This document shows, piece after piece, positions 17,767-26,900 of a stretch of DNA of 37,532 bases (within the stretch, counting starts at the first letter, position 1; each line of letters opens with the position of its first letter). This stretch comes from Pirellula staleyi DSM 6068 (lineage in GTDB: Bacteria; Planctomycetota; Planctomycetia; Pirellulales; Pirellulaceae). The translations under genes and the position numbers were made by a program. The stretch lies in the NCBI GenBank assembly GCA_945900945.1, contig CAMDKL010000045.1, forward strand, positions 1-37,532, in the 5' to 3' direction. The notes beneath the pieces were generated by a model. That model worked only from the letters and a program-made list of their open reading frames with translations, was not told the DNA's origin and ran no database searches.

Positions 17767-17997
17767 CTAATCCTCCCCCACCGCCGGAAAAGCCTTTGAC
17801 GGACAGGCATCCCAGCCACACTTGATGGCTTTGAGGCAAGTGTAAGAGCGGTATCGCTTACTCCCCCGACTAGACATCGTGTGGACCATGGCTTTGTCGC
17901 AGGCGCCGCAGTTGAGTAAGCCTTTGAGCAGGACGCCGTATTTATTATTGACGCCAATCCCCCTTGCCCGCAAAGCGCGTGCATTTCGTTTTCCAAC
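17767..17997 (-). pseudogene. Large serine recombinase relic (zinc beta-ribbon domain)
   Basis: The minus frame reads VNNKYGVLLKGLLNCGACDKAM, then HTMSSRGSKRYRSYTCLKA and GWDACPS. This matches the recombinase zinc beta-ribbon domain with its CxxC...C...C ligands. No resolvase catalytic domain or recombinase core is present: an in-frame TAG lies just upstream, and the sequence ends soon after SKAFPAVGED. Only about 75 residues of a protein normally near 500 remain. It suggests that an integrative element once sat here. Confidence 0.75.
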
Positions 17998-18318
17998 TTG
18001 ATGCTACGGCACTATCGAGATCATCGAAAAAGTGGTCAAAAAATTCAAAAAATCGGTCATCTCTTTCCCGTCCGTCTTTTCGCTTGTCGACCGCTGATTC
18101 GCTAAAAAGTTGCCAACAGTTTCTCCACATGACACAAATCCCCGATGACCAAACGTGTCCACCCTATCGCGATAGGATAAGACCTGCTGCCAGAGCCTAG
18201 TTCGCGAATGCAAAAGTCCTGAATATGATGACTCGAAGTAGGGAGCGGAGCCTTTGGAAGTAGTCATGGAGGGAGCATGGGCGGATGCCCGCGAGCGTGG
18301 ACTCGAATCGGTGACCAG
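17998..18318. other. Gap between recombinase relic and FAD oxidoreductase
   Basis: 321 bases. A minus frame reads DDRFFEFFDHFFDDLDSAVAS, an acidic and aromatic stretch, but I do not recognise it and it has no good start. It may be more debris of the lost element. Confidence 0.4.
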
Positions 18319-19557
18319 CTACAAATCAGGGCTTGTCGGTGCGAGAGCGTAATAGTTACCGTAGAAATCCAGAGCATTTTCCCTAAGCCACCGGCTATCC
18401 CGCGCTGTGGCGCCGAAACGCTCCTGTTTAAATTCCGACAATTCGGCAGGAATCTTACCGGTGACGATGGTTTCCGCCAGCCATTTGCCAACGGCTGCGG
18501 AGCCTGCGATTCCCAGAGCGGCACATCCTGTCGCAAGGTGCAGCCCTTCCACACCCGGAACTGAACCAATCACGTACCGGCCATCGGGCGCAAATGTCGT
18601 TATCCCCTGAATTCGCTTCGAAACTCTGAGTTTACCAAGAATTGGAAAGACATCAGAAAGTCGCCGTTGTGCCTCGTTCATTGTCTCAACCGCATCCGGA
18701 ATATCAGCGGTACGAAAGTCGGGTGGTTTGTTAGTCAGATCAATTGCCGTTGGATTGGGCTCAAAGAAGCCATAAAGATACCCGCCATGCTCGGGACGAA
18801 CATAGCAACTTACATCGGTCACACGCACAACGGGGTGGTGAGCAGGAATTCCATGCACCGGTTCGGTGACAACACGCTGATGCCTAATGGTTTGCACAGG
18901 GAGTTGACAGCCAGCGTGCTGCGCCAGTATCCCCGTCCACGGTCCGGCGGTCACAACGACATGATCTGCGGTAATGATCCCGTGTTGGGTATCGATGCCA
19001 CGAACTCGTCCATTGCCTAAACGCAGTCCATGGACGCGTGTTGAGAACCTAACCGTAACGCCCAGGTCTTGAGCCGCCGCGGCGAAGGCGAGGGCACATT
19101 GACGAGGGTCTAAATACCCGTCACCGACAATAAAATAGCCACCAGCAAGTCGAGAGACATTTAGACCGGGCGACAGTCTCTGCATTTCAGTGTGCGTGAC
19201 AAAATGCGCATCGACCCCGTTTTCGCTGGCCCTGTGCAACTGCCCTCTGTACGCCTCCATACGTTCGTCCGTCATTGCAACCAATAGGCTGCCGGTCCGA
19301 TGTAAGCCTGGATCAAAACCTGTCTGCTGTTTGAAGTTGGACAGCAGATCCAACGCATACTGAATTGCGCGGCACATCACGGACGATGTTCGAATCTGCC
19401 CAATAAGTCCTGCGGCACGCGGGGTCGTTTCTAACGCGGCCTCAGCATTTTGTTCGACAACAGTGACGTCCTTAACGCCCAGCTTTGCAAGATGAAGTGC
19501 CGTGCTAAACCCCCAGATGCCGCCACCGACAACGACCACGGATTGATTTGTGTTCAT
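18319..19557 (-). CDS. FAD-dependent amine oxidoreductase (DAO family, sarcosine/dimethylglycine dehydrogenase-like)
   Basis: 412 residues. The N-terminal dinucleotide-binding motif VVVGGGIWGFSTALHL has G11, G13 and G16, and VTVVEQ supplies the acidic residue for the ribose. The C-terminal segment TTFAPDGRYVIGSVPGVEGLHLATG is the second FAD-binding motif of the DAO family, and the ending SEFKQERF is typical. Such enzymes oxidise secondary or tertiary amines (sarcosine, dimethylglycine, D-amino acids) to imines. The start at 19557 has an AAGGCGAG site upstream. It is divergent from a choline/ethanolamine-kinase-like gene at 19741, with a dispersed repeat between them. This fits an amine-catabolism region. 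The exact substrate is unknown. Confidence 0.88.
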   Translation of the reverse strand: MNTNQSVVVVGGGIWGFSTALHLAKLGVKDVTVVEQNAEAALETTPRAAGLIGQIRTSSVMCRAIQYALDLLSNFKQQTGFDPGLHRTGSLLVAMTDERMEAYRGQLHRASENGVDAHFVTHTEMQRLSPGLNVSRLAGGYFIVGDGYLDPRQCALAFAAAAQDLGVTVRFSTRVHGLRLGNGRVRGIDTQHGIITADHVVVTAGPWTGILAQHAGCQLPVQTIRHQRVVTEPVHGIPAHHPVVRVTDVSCYVRPEHGGYLYGFFEPNPTAIDLTNKPPDFRTADIPDAVETMNEAQRRLSDVFPILGKLRVSKRIQGITTFAPDGRYVIGSVPGVEGLHLATGCAALGIAGSAAVGKWLAETIVTGKIPAELSEFKQERFGATARDSRWLRENALDFYGNYYALAPTSPDL

Positions 19558-19596
19558 TTGTCGCTCGCCTTATCTACACAGTTCTGCTCGGTGATG

Positions 19597-19664
19597 CGCG
19601 CACACCATCACCACCTATGTCACGCTATTTTGAAATTCCAGCATAAAGTTGTACCATACCTCAA
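19597..19664 (+). repeat. Dispersed short repeat, copy 2
   Basis: Closely matches 8191-8275: cgcgcacaccatcaccacc, cgctattttgaaatt, agcataaag and ccatacctcaa all recur in the same order. It lacks the 17-base tandem duplication seen in copy 1. It lies in the 183-base gap between divergent genes and may carry part of their promoters. Confidence 0.75.
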
Positions 19665-19740
19665 TGCGTCGAGTTGACTGACGTTCACCAGTCTGCTCAG
19701 TTCAATCGTTGGCCATCACAACATTGACGGACTTGCGGCT

Positions 19741-20625
19741 ATGAAAAAAACCATGATCGATCGTATCGCTGCACTAAAATGCTGGCGGGGTTCTATCACA
19801 CTTGAGCCCCTGTCTGGCGGCATGACGAACCTGAATTTTATTGTACTAGACGGCGAGACACGGTTTGTCGCGAGAATCTGCGAGGATCGCCACTTTCTTG
19901 GAATTGACCGCACCAATGAGTCACACTGCCAAACCGCTGCTCACCATATTGGTGTAGCGCCATCTGTTGCCCATTTGGAAGATGGAATTATGGTCCTTCC
20001 CTTCATCGACGGAAAGACTTTGTCAAATCCCGACTTTCAGAACACCCAAATCCTGCGGCGAGTCGCGTCCACCTTGCGACTGCTTCATGATTCGCGGGAC
20101 CGACTGACCAAGGAAATGCTGTTCTTTTGTCCGTTTCAAACGGTACGAACCTACACTGAAACAGCACGCTCTCTTGGAGCCAATCTGCCACCGTCAATCG
20201 ACGGTTGGGTCAACGACTCAAGATTTCTTCAGCATAGGATTCAGGCGTTCCACCCAACGCTATGCCACAATGACTTGTTGGCATCCAACATTATGGATGA
20301 TGGACACCAATTGTGGATCGTGGACTGGGAATACGCGGGCATCGGCAATCCAATCTTCGATCTAGCAAGCGTTTCAACCAACAGCGGGCTTTCAGACGAA
20401 TTAGAAATCGAATTCCTCCATGCGTATTACGGACGGAAGAACCATGAAGCGTTTATCGAACTCCAAATTCTAAAAACCGTTTCAATTTTGAGGGAGGCAT
20501 TGTGGGCCGTCATTCAAACCGTCATGTCTAAAATCAGTTTCGACTACACTTCGTATGCTGCTGAAAACTTTTCTGCATATGAACGAGCAAGCTACGAAAT
20601 AAATCAGCTGCTAAAAGTACGCTGA
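19741..20625 (+). CDS. Choline/ethanolamine kinase-like phosphotransferase (LicA-like)
   Basis: 294 residues. The P-loop-like opening LSGGMTNLNF (about 24-33) is characteristic of choline kinases. The Brenner motif HNDLLASN has H176, D178 and N183, and IVDWEYAGIGNPIFDLA carries the Mg-binding D195; the DWEYAG form is typical of choline/ethanolamine kinases and LicA rather than drug phosphotransferases. It probably phosphorylates choline, ethanolamine or a related amino alcohol. A start at 19753 (MIDRI) is also possible; no strong ribosome site decides it. It is divergent from the FAD amine oxidoreductase. Confidence 0.85.
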   Translation: MKKTMIDRIAALKCWRGSITLEPLSGGMTNLNFIVLDGETRFVARICEDRHFLGIDRTNESHCQTAAHHIGVAPSVAHLEDGIMVLPFIDGKTLSNPDFQNTQILRRVASTLRLLHDSRDRLTKEMLFFCPFQTVRTYTETARSLGANLPPSIDGWVNDSRFLQHRIQAFHPTLCHNDLLASNIMDDGHQLWIVDWEYAGIGNPIFDLASVSTNSGLSDELEIEFLHAYYGRKNHEAFIELQILKTVSILREALWAVIQTVMSKISFDYTSYAAENFSAYERASYEINQLLKVR

Positions 20626-20647
20626 AAAAGTCTGAACGCAGCCGATG

Positions 20648-21124
20648 TTACGGGACTCTGAACTGGCGCTGGCCTATTCGGACGGGGCTTTCGAGGCCCT
20701 GCTGCAGCGGCACGGCGAGTCCGTTGTGTTTGAACCCTACGATCCCCAACCCCTGTTCGGCCAACAATAAACCGGCGGTCATACTCCTGAAAGTGCGAGA
20801 CAAATTCGTTTCTTCTTTTGTCCAGAAACAACACAATGTCACGGTCCCTGGTTGCCCGAACAGCTCGACAGGACCTGCCGAAAGATACTTCTGAATAGCA
20901 GCTAAATTCACGGTCGGATGAAAGCCCTGGGCGAAGTGCCAGGTGTGTCCGTTCGACATCTGTGGCTTGCCGCTGGCGTTAGCCGAAATGACGCCAATCC
21001 GAAGGATTTTCTCGGGAGGTGAGGTTTCCTGCGCCGCCCCGTCGACAGAAGCCAAGGTAGCCGCAGCAGCCACGCCAGCGGCAGTTAGTATTTTACGTCG
21101 GTTGGAGTGCAACGGATCGTTCAT
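20648..21124 (-). pseudogene. Gfo/Idh/MocA oxidoreductase, N-terminal fragment
   Basis: The frame starts with a Tat signal (SNRRKILTAAGVAAAAT) and continues ILRIGVISANASGKPQMSNG and HTWHFAQGFHPTVNLAAIQK, the recognised start of a planctomycete Gfo/Idh subgroup. After GPVELF (about 20855) the resemblance ends; the remaining residues look like out-of-frame translation. The full family has about 400 residues. Another strand-opposed frame in the tail, 20645-20770, reads LALAYSDGAFEALLQRHGE and ends PYDPQPLFGQQ; it may be the real coding remnant there. It does not match a family I know. Confidence 0.7.
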
Positions 21125-21245
21125 TGGATAGGGACTCTTTCGCTATATTGGCCCGCTGGTGTCGCAATGTTATCACTATCCTCGTTTCACTCGTCGTCTC
21201 GGGCTTGGATCGCTTGTGTTGACAGAACCAATCTATTTACTTTGA

Positions 21246-22634
21246 TCACTTATTAATGCTAACTTCTCGAACCAATAGATGCACCGAAGCCGAGATTCGA
21301 TCTTCGATTTCGCCTGACCAACGGAGGGCGGGTCGTCCATATTCGAATAGGTTCGAACCGCCTTCGTATCCGCCTTCTTCCCAAACGCGGCGCGATGGGA
21401 TGTAGGAAATCATGTCGTCCACATAACCACATACCCACGTCCCCGCACCGAAATCCTTCTTGAATCTCAAGGCATAGTCGACGACCGTTTCGGCACCCGT
21501 TCCGATGACCAGCATTTCCTTGCCAAGCCTCCAAGCATGGATCGGATACGGATACGTCGGAGAAAATACTTCGCCCCTATCCAGATGCTTCGACAATCGA
21601 GCGGCCCAGCGTGCCTTAATCGGACTGGGGTCTAGCAAAAGGGACTGCAGTTGGCCACGATCAACGACTTGCAAATAGGGCAATTCAACATATTCAAATG
21701 CCGATACTATTCCGGCGGACACCGGTTGCATCGGTTGTTTTAAAGCCTCCTCGACACCGGTTGCAAGCATGTGCCCGTAGCGTTCACATAGTTCGACGGT
21801 TCGTCTTGGAAGTGGATTCTGGTCGCCACCGCACGTATTGACAAACATCGCCATCGACCCAGGATGATTCGCTTCGATCTCCAATTGCGCAAATCCAGGA
21901 TAGTCGCCGCACCAGGTCTTAAAGCTGAGCGTCGTGGGATGGCATGCGTAACCAAAGAGGACGGCAGCGACTTGGCCGTTTGCTCGAGTTACTTTCAGGA
22001 CTGGCACGGAATGATCGACCGGGCCAATAAGTGGGATTCCATCGGCAATCATTTGCGGTATTTCGGCTTCGCGATTGTTCCTTCGATTGACTGCGAACGT
22101 GGCCTTACCATCCCCTTGTTCCAGCCGAGCAGCAGATAAATCAGCGATCGACTTGCCGATAACATCCACCATTTTGATCACCATGCGATCCGTGTACTCT
22201 CGCACCAGTACTTCTTGATCTGCTTCGACAGGATAGTAATCGATCAGATCGTCTCCCAATCGTGGGCCGCAATGATTGTGTGAGAATGTGATCATCAATT
22301 GACGACGTTCAAGACCAAATCGAACTTTGACTTGCTCGAAGACACGATCACTCATGCTCTTGGGGACTCCTTGAAAGTCGCTGGTTACCAGCACGACGCG
22401 ATTTTCTTTAGGATCCTCAAGGGCCAAGGCCTTCATCCAAAGGTCGTGTAGCTTGCCGTCTGGAGGACGTTTTGATCCGTACCCGGCTAGCCAAACTTGA
22501 GTTTCTGGAGTGATGATGCCTTTTGCGACACCCGCCTTCCAACCTTGAGCGCTCGCTCGATTTCCGAGTCCAAATGACACAAAGAGACCGAACGCAAGAG
22601 CACAACTCGCAAGTGTTCGTGAATATAGACGCAT
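21246..22634 (-). CDS. Neutral/alkaline ceramidase-family secreted protein
   Basis: 462 residues. Residues 1-29 are a signal peptide (ends NRASA|Q). The mature part begins WKAGVAKGIITPETQVWLAG, the usual start of the neutral/alkaline non-lysosomal ceramidase N-terminal domain. Conserved blocks follow: LMITFSHNHCGPRLG (SHxHxGP-type metal-site motif), LFGYACHPTTLSF and FVNTCGGDQNP (the region of the catalytic Ser in true ceramidases, here GGDQNP). Planctomycetes carry many such proteins, and it is doubtful that they act on ceramide; they may hydrolyse other amides. It is transcribed divergently from the riboswitch-controlled cluster. Confidence 0.88.
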   Translation of the reverse strand: MRLYSRTLASCALAFGLFVSFGLGNRASAQGWKAGVAKGIITPETQVWLAGYGSKRPPDGKLHDLWMKALALEDPKENRVVLVTSDFQGVPKSMSDRVFEQVKVRFGLERRQLMITFSHNHCGPRLGDDLIDYYPVEADQEVLVREYTDRMVIKMVDVIGKSIADLSAARLEQGDGKATFAVNRRNNREAEIPQMIADGIPLIGPVDHSVPVLKVTRANGQVAAVLFGYACHPTTLSFKTWCGDYPGFAQLEIEANHPGSMAMFVNTCGGDQNPLPRRTVELCERYGHMLATGVEEALKQPMQPVSAGIVSAFEYVELPYLQVVDRGQLQSLLLDPSPIKARWAARLSKHLDRGEVFSPTYPYPIHAWRLGKEMLVIGTGAETVVDYALRFKKDFGAGTWVCGYVDDMISYIPSRRVWEEGGYEGGSNLFEYGRPALRWSGEIEDRISASVHLLVREVSINK

Positions 22635-22837
22635 CCTGTTTAGCCTTGAAATAGAAATCGCATAAATACTTAGTCTATCCTTTGAACCGAGAAAATCATC
22701 CGTGCGAGCATTAAGTAGCTAAGACTACTGCTTAAGTATTCTAAAGTAAGCGGCAATTCAAAACTACCGTCGCTGGTTTGCGATTGACGAATCTATGGGA
22801 ATGGTGACACTCGAGACCAGTCACTCGGTGGCATGCT

Positions 22838-23044
22838 TGCGGTGTTTATGACTCGGGCATGTAAAACAGGGAACTTCGGTGCAATTCCGCGACGGCCCAG
22901 CCGCTGTAACCAATCGTTCGATCGCAAGGTCGTTCACCTCAAGCTTGCTCTTTTGCCATTGCCTCGTCGGTTCCCTATCTTAGGGAATCCGCGAGACGAG
23001 AAGGCTTAGCTGGGGTTTTATTGGAAGTCAGAAGACCTACCGAG
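22838..23044 (+). promoter_or_regulatory. Cobalamin (B12) riboswitch
   Basis: The conserved core cagggaacttcggtgcaatt followed by ccgcgacggcccagccgctgtaac (22867-22910) fits the B12-riboswitch consensus GGGAA..GGTG..aTTCC..GaC-GCCC-GCC-CTGTaac. A 3' element ggaagtcagaagacc then taccg (23023-23042) matches GAAGxCAGxAGACCTxCC. CGGT at 22840-22843 can pair with ACCG at 23039-23042 to close P1. It lies directly in front of the ExbB-like gene, so adenosylcobalamin probably represses the cluster by translation or transcription control; the switching structure was not resolved. Confidence 0.9.
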
Positions 23045-23125
23045 CGATTAGGTCATCGATGCATTCTCTTGGGTGGAATGGTTGGCCAAGGTCCTGTTTC
23101 CATCTCTATACTATCGATACAAACG

Positions 23126-23587
23126 ATGCCACTTGAGAGTGTCTTGTTTTCCATTTCCCAAGGTTTCCTCTGGCCAGTTACGTTGCTGGTATTGGCGGCG
23201 TTCGCCTTTTCGCTTTTGAGCCTCGGCGGTTTTGTAGTTGAATGGTACAGGCGAGCAAAAGCGCCAGGCAAACTTTTGATCCTTCCACTGGCCCCCACCC
23301 GTTCCATCGAGTCACTCGAGTTGCTTATTTTAAGGGAGTTAGAGGGATTGCGTCTATGCAGTCGAATTGCCCCCATGCTCGGCCTTGTCGCAACAATGAT
23401 CCCGATGGGACCCGCACTCATTTCCGCATCGTCGGGCGCATCGCAGGGTGTGGCCCAAAATTTGGCTCCCGCCTTTGCCGCAGTCATTATCGCGCTTGTT
23501 TCTGCTTCCATCACATTCTGGATTCATACAGTTCGAAGACGTTGGCTGTTGACCGAGTTGCATCAACTGCTTGAACAACGATCATGA
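23126..23587 (+). CDS. MotA/TolQ/ExbB-like proton channel protein
   Basis: 153 residues from ATG 23126 (MPLESVLFSISQGFLWPV), the start that fits relatives; ATG 23078 is an alternative adding 16 residues, and a TTG at 23021 lies in the riboswitch. Helix 1 is at about 7-35. The segment RIAPMLGLVATMIPMGPAL, then NLAPAFAAVIIALVSASITF, carries the ExbB/TolQ signature: the G-LGT-type turn appears as MLGLVATMIPMGPA, and LAPAFAAVIIALV forms helix 3. Family members use proton flow to energise outer-membrane or periplasmic work. The gene overlaps DUF2149 by ATGA and is the first gene behind the riboswitch, so it probably serves the CobN-like protein downstream. Confidence 0.82.
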   Translation: MPLESVLFSISQGFLWPVTLLVLAAFAFSLLSLGGFVVEWYRRAKAPGKLLILPLAPTRSIESLELLILRELEGLRLCSRIAPMLGLVATMIPMGPALISASSGASQGVAQNLAPAFAAVIIALVSASITFWIHTVRRRWLLTELHQLLEQRS

Positions 23588-23952
23588 ACCACCCTCCCCC
23601 TACCAATGACATTTCGCCTCGTGTTCGGATGCGTCGTTCGTCCATTCTTGACGGTGACGACGAAGACCCCATGCTATCGACCATCAACCTCGTCGACGTC
23701 TTCCTCGTAGTGGTAGGCGTTTTGTTAATCGTCGTGATTCAAGATCCATTGCGACCGTTCGTAGACGACAGCATCACGATCATTCGCAACGAGGGAAAAC
23801 CAAACATGGAGATCATTGTCAAAGAAGGACAAAAAATCACTAAATTTCAATCCGTGGGTGCTTCTGTCAAAGGCGACGGCGAAAAAGCCGGAACCGCCTA
23901 CCGACTGAAAGATGGCAGCATGGTCTACGTCCCGGCCACAACAGAAGAATAA
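23584..23952 (+). CDS. DUF2149 protein, membrane-anchored partner of ExbB-like protein
   Basis: 122 residues. The family features are present: EDPMLSTINLVDVFLVVVGV at about 27-46, the single transmembrane helix to about 52, and the C-terminal domain GKPNMEIIVKEGQKI, then KGDGEKAGTAYRLKDGSMVY. This ExbD-like topology (one TM helix, extracytoplasmic domain) suggests that it pairs with the ExbB-like protein. The start overlaps the previous stop as ATGA, so translation is coupled. Genes of this family recur beside CobN-like proteins in corrinoid or heme uptake loci. Its stop is one base from the ATG of the CobN-like gene. Confidence 0.85.
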   Translation: MNHPPPTNDISPRVRMRRSSILDGDDEDPMLSTINLVDVFLVVVGVLLIVVIQDPLRPFVDDSITIIRNEGKPNMEIIVKEGQKITKFQSVGASVKGDGEKAGTAYRLKDGSMVYVPATTEE

Positions 23953-23953
23953 C

Positions 23954-26900
23954 ATGGAAAACAAAACTCAAATCGCCAGAGATACCGTAGCAACGATGCT
24001 ATTCGTGCTTGGACTTTGGCAAATGCCAAGTGCCTGCGTTGCAGCTCAAAAAGACTCCGAAGCGAGAGTGGTCGTTCTTTCCACGTACCTAGTATCTCCA
24101 GCGAGGAATGCAAGGCTCGAACAAGCGGCCAAGGACGCAAACCTCAGCATCGCCATTCTTGCCGTAGAGCCATTGACTCCAGAAGAGCTTGAGCAGGCAC
24201 TTCAAAACTGCCGAATGCTGTTGCTCGACACGCCACACATCAGTGTTGCCAAGAGCATTGCGGCTCGATTGGGAGAAACGATCATTCAATCGGCACCAAA
24301 ATATGTCGTGATCGGCGAGTTTGGGCTCGTCGCAAAAAATGAGGCAACGGCGGTAGAACCCCTCAAGTCGGAAGCCGGAGTCCCTGCAGCTTGGGCGCAG
24401 CGTCTACGCGAGTATTGGCGATTCGGTGGCGATGAAAATACGCGGCTGGCAATGCAAGCTCTCCAAGCGGATTTTTCGGAGGTAGGTTTGCCTCCAGCCA
24501 TCTCCATGCCGCTTCAAGGTTACTACCATCCTCGTTGGCCCAAACTGGTGACCGATTCGACCGACGTTGTCAACAGACTGCGGGGCGATCCATCCAAGCA
24601 AAACCCGCCCACCAACTCCCTGGCAGCAAACGCGACCAAAACAGCCTCAGGCGGTGTCGTTGCCATCGTGGTCAACAGCGCAGTCTTTACTTCCGACGAT
24701 ACGAACTGGCTAGACCACATGATTGAAGCCCTTGAAAAACGGGGCATGCAGGCCTTCGCCTTCTTTGGACCCAGGCAAAACGCCAACCTGGTTTACGACA
24801 TGACTCGGAATCCAAACGAACCCAATCGATCGATAGCCAGCGTGCTCATCAATGCGGCGCTGGTTTTCAAGCCGAACGAACGCAAAGCAGAGTTGGACCG
24901 AATCGGAATTCCTGTTTTGCAAACGCTCCCGTCGCTTGCGATGAATCAAGAGCAATGGCAAGCCAGCGCCGAAGGCTTAGCGCTGTCCGATATTTCCTAT
25001 TACTACACTTCGAGCGAATTAGCGGGCATGATTGATCCTTTGCTGATATCCGCGCGAGACTCCAAGTCAGGTAGCCTCCAACCGATAGACTCTCAAATAG
25101 ATGCGGTCGCAGCCAAAGCAGTTTCCTTATTTCAAATGCAACACTCGCCTCCCGCCGATCGCCAACTCGCCGTGATGGTTTACAACTACCCTCAAGGTGA
25201 GAACAACTTCGGTGCATCATTTCTTAACGTCCCAAAAAGTCTTCAGAATATTTTCTCTGCGTTAAAGAGCTCTGGCTACGAAACCGATACGGTGGACGCA
25301 GACTCGATTACCATTCAGTTGAGGCAGACGCTCCGTGCCTTTTACCGGCCTGATTCGATGAGTTCGCTGCTGGAACAGGATCTTGCGGCGACTTTTCCCT
25401 TGGCCAAGTACCTCGCATGGTTTCGGCAACTTCCCCGTGAGACTCAAGAACGAATTGAAGCGTATTGGGGTCCCCCAGAAGCTTCGTCGTTTTCGAACCG
25501 AGAATTGCAGCCAAGTCAGACTGACGATGCCATGCAATTTGTTGTTCCGCGGGTTGTATTTGGCAGGGTGGTGGTAATGCCGCAACCACTGCGGCACCCA
25601 GTCAACGCTAGCGTCGATTCGGAAAAAAAGAAAATCCGAATACAACACAAATCCAAAGTTCCGCTGAGCCACCAGTACCTCGCCACCTATCTCTGGATTC
25701 GCAATGAGTGGCATGCTCATGCGGTAATTCATCTTGGTACACACGGAACGTTGGAATGGAGTCCGGGCAAGGAACGGGGGTTGGCTACGCTCGACGATCC
25801 CTATCTCGCCTTGGGCGATCTACCTAATATCTACCCATACATCATGGATAATCTAGGGGAAGCAATCACTGCCAAGCGCCGCGGTCGCGCAACCATTTTG
25901 AGCCATTTGACTCCGATGTTTTCACCTGCTGGGTTTCGACCTGGATTACACGAAATGCATGATCTCATGCACGATTGGGAAACGGTCGCACCAGGGCCCG
26001 TTCGAAAAGAAGTGGAGTCGCGATTGCTGGCCTATTTCGTAGAACACCAACTCCATCGAGATTTGAATTGGACCGAATCTGAAATTGCCTCCAACTTCGA
26101 GGGCTTCCTAGAACTTTTGCACCCATATCTCGATGATATCGCGCAATCCGCCCAGCCTCAAGGTCTGGCGGCCTTCGGTGAAGTGCCTAGTCCAGAGAGA
26201 CGTTTCGGCATGATCATGCAAATGCTTCGCAAACCCATGATTGAAGCCCTGGGTGAAGACATCGATGAAGTCTTTCTGTTGGATGCCGAGAAAGTGATGA
26301 AGTCGCGTCCGGCACGTTGGCTTCAAGTTGCATTGCAGGATTCTGTTGCAGCCAGCAAACTGGATCTCCGCAAGCAGGATGTGTTGAACAACTCGAGCAA
26401 GTCTTCGGTCCCAAACCGCGCAGAGGCAAAGGTCTTAGATCCTGACGTTTTACTCTCGCTTGCGAAACGCGCACAACAACTCGAAATCTCCCTATCGAAA
26501 AACGACGAGCTTGAAAGTCTAATGGCGGCTTTGAACGGTCAACACATCGCTTCCAGTTATGGAGGAGATCCCGTGCGTAATCCGGAGAGCCTACCTACCG
26601 GCAAAAATCTCTATGGCTTTGATCCTAGCCGAGTTCCAACCCGTCAAGCATGGGATATCGGCGTTGCGGCTTTTGATGCATGGGTCAAGGAGTACAAGGA
26701 ATCGCACGAGGACAAGTGGCCTGAGAAAATTGCCTACTCACTTTGGGCAGGTGAGACCATGCGGCACCAGGGCATCATGGAGGCTCAAGTACTCTTCGCG
26801 ATGGGAATCAAACCGACTTGGGATGACAGCGGACGAGTCAACGGCCTGGAAACCCTTACGAGCAACGATCTCGGGCGACCTCGCGTGGATGTGCTCCTCA

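Noticed and set aside
25262-25744. Minus frame of 160 aa opposite the CobN-like gene
   Set aside because: Shadow of the conserved chelatase-like coding sequence.
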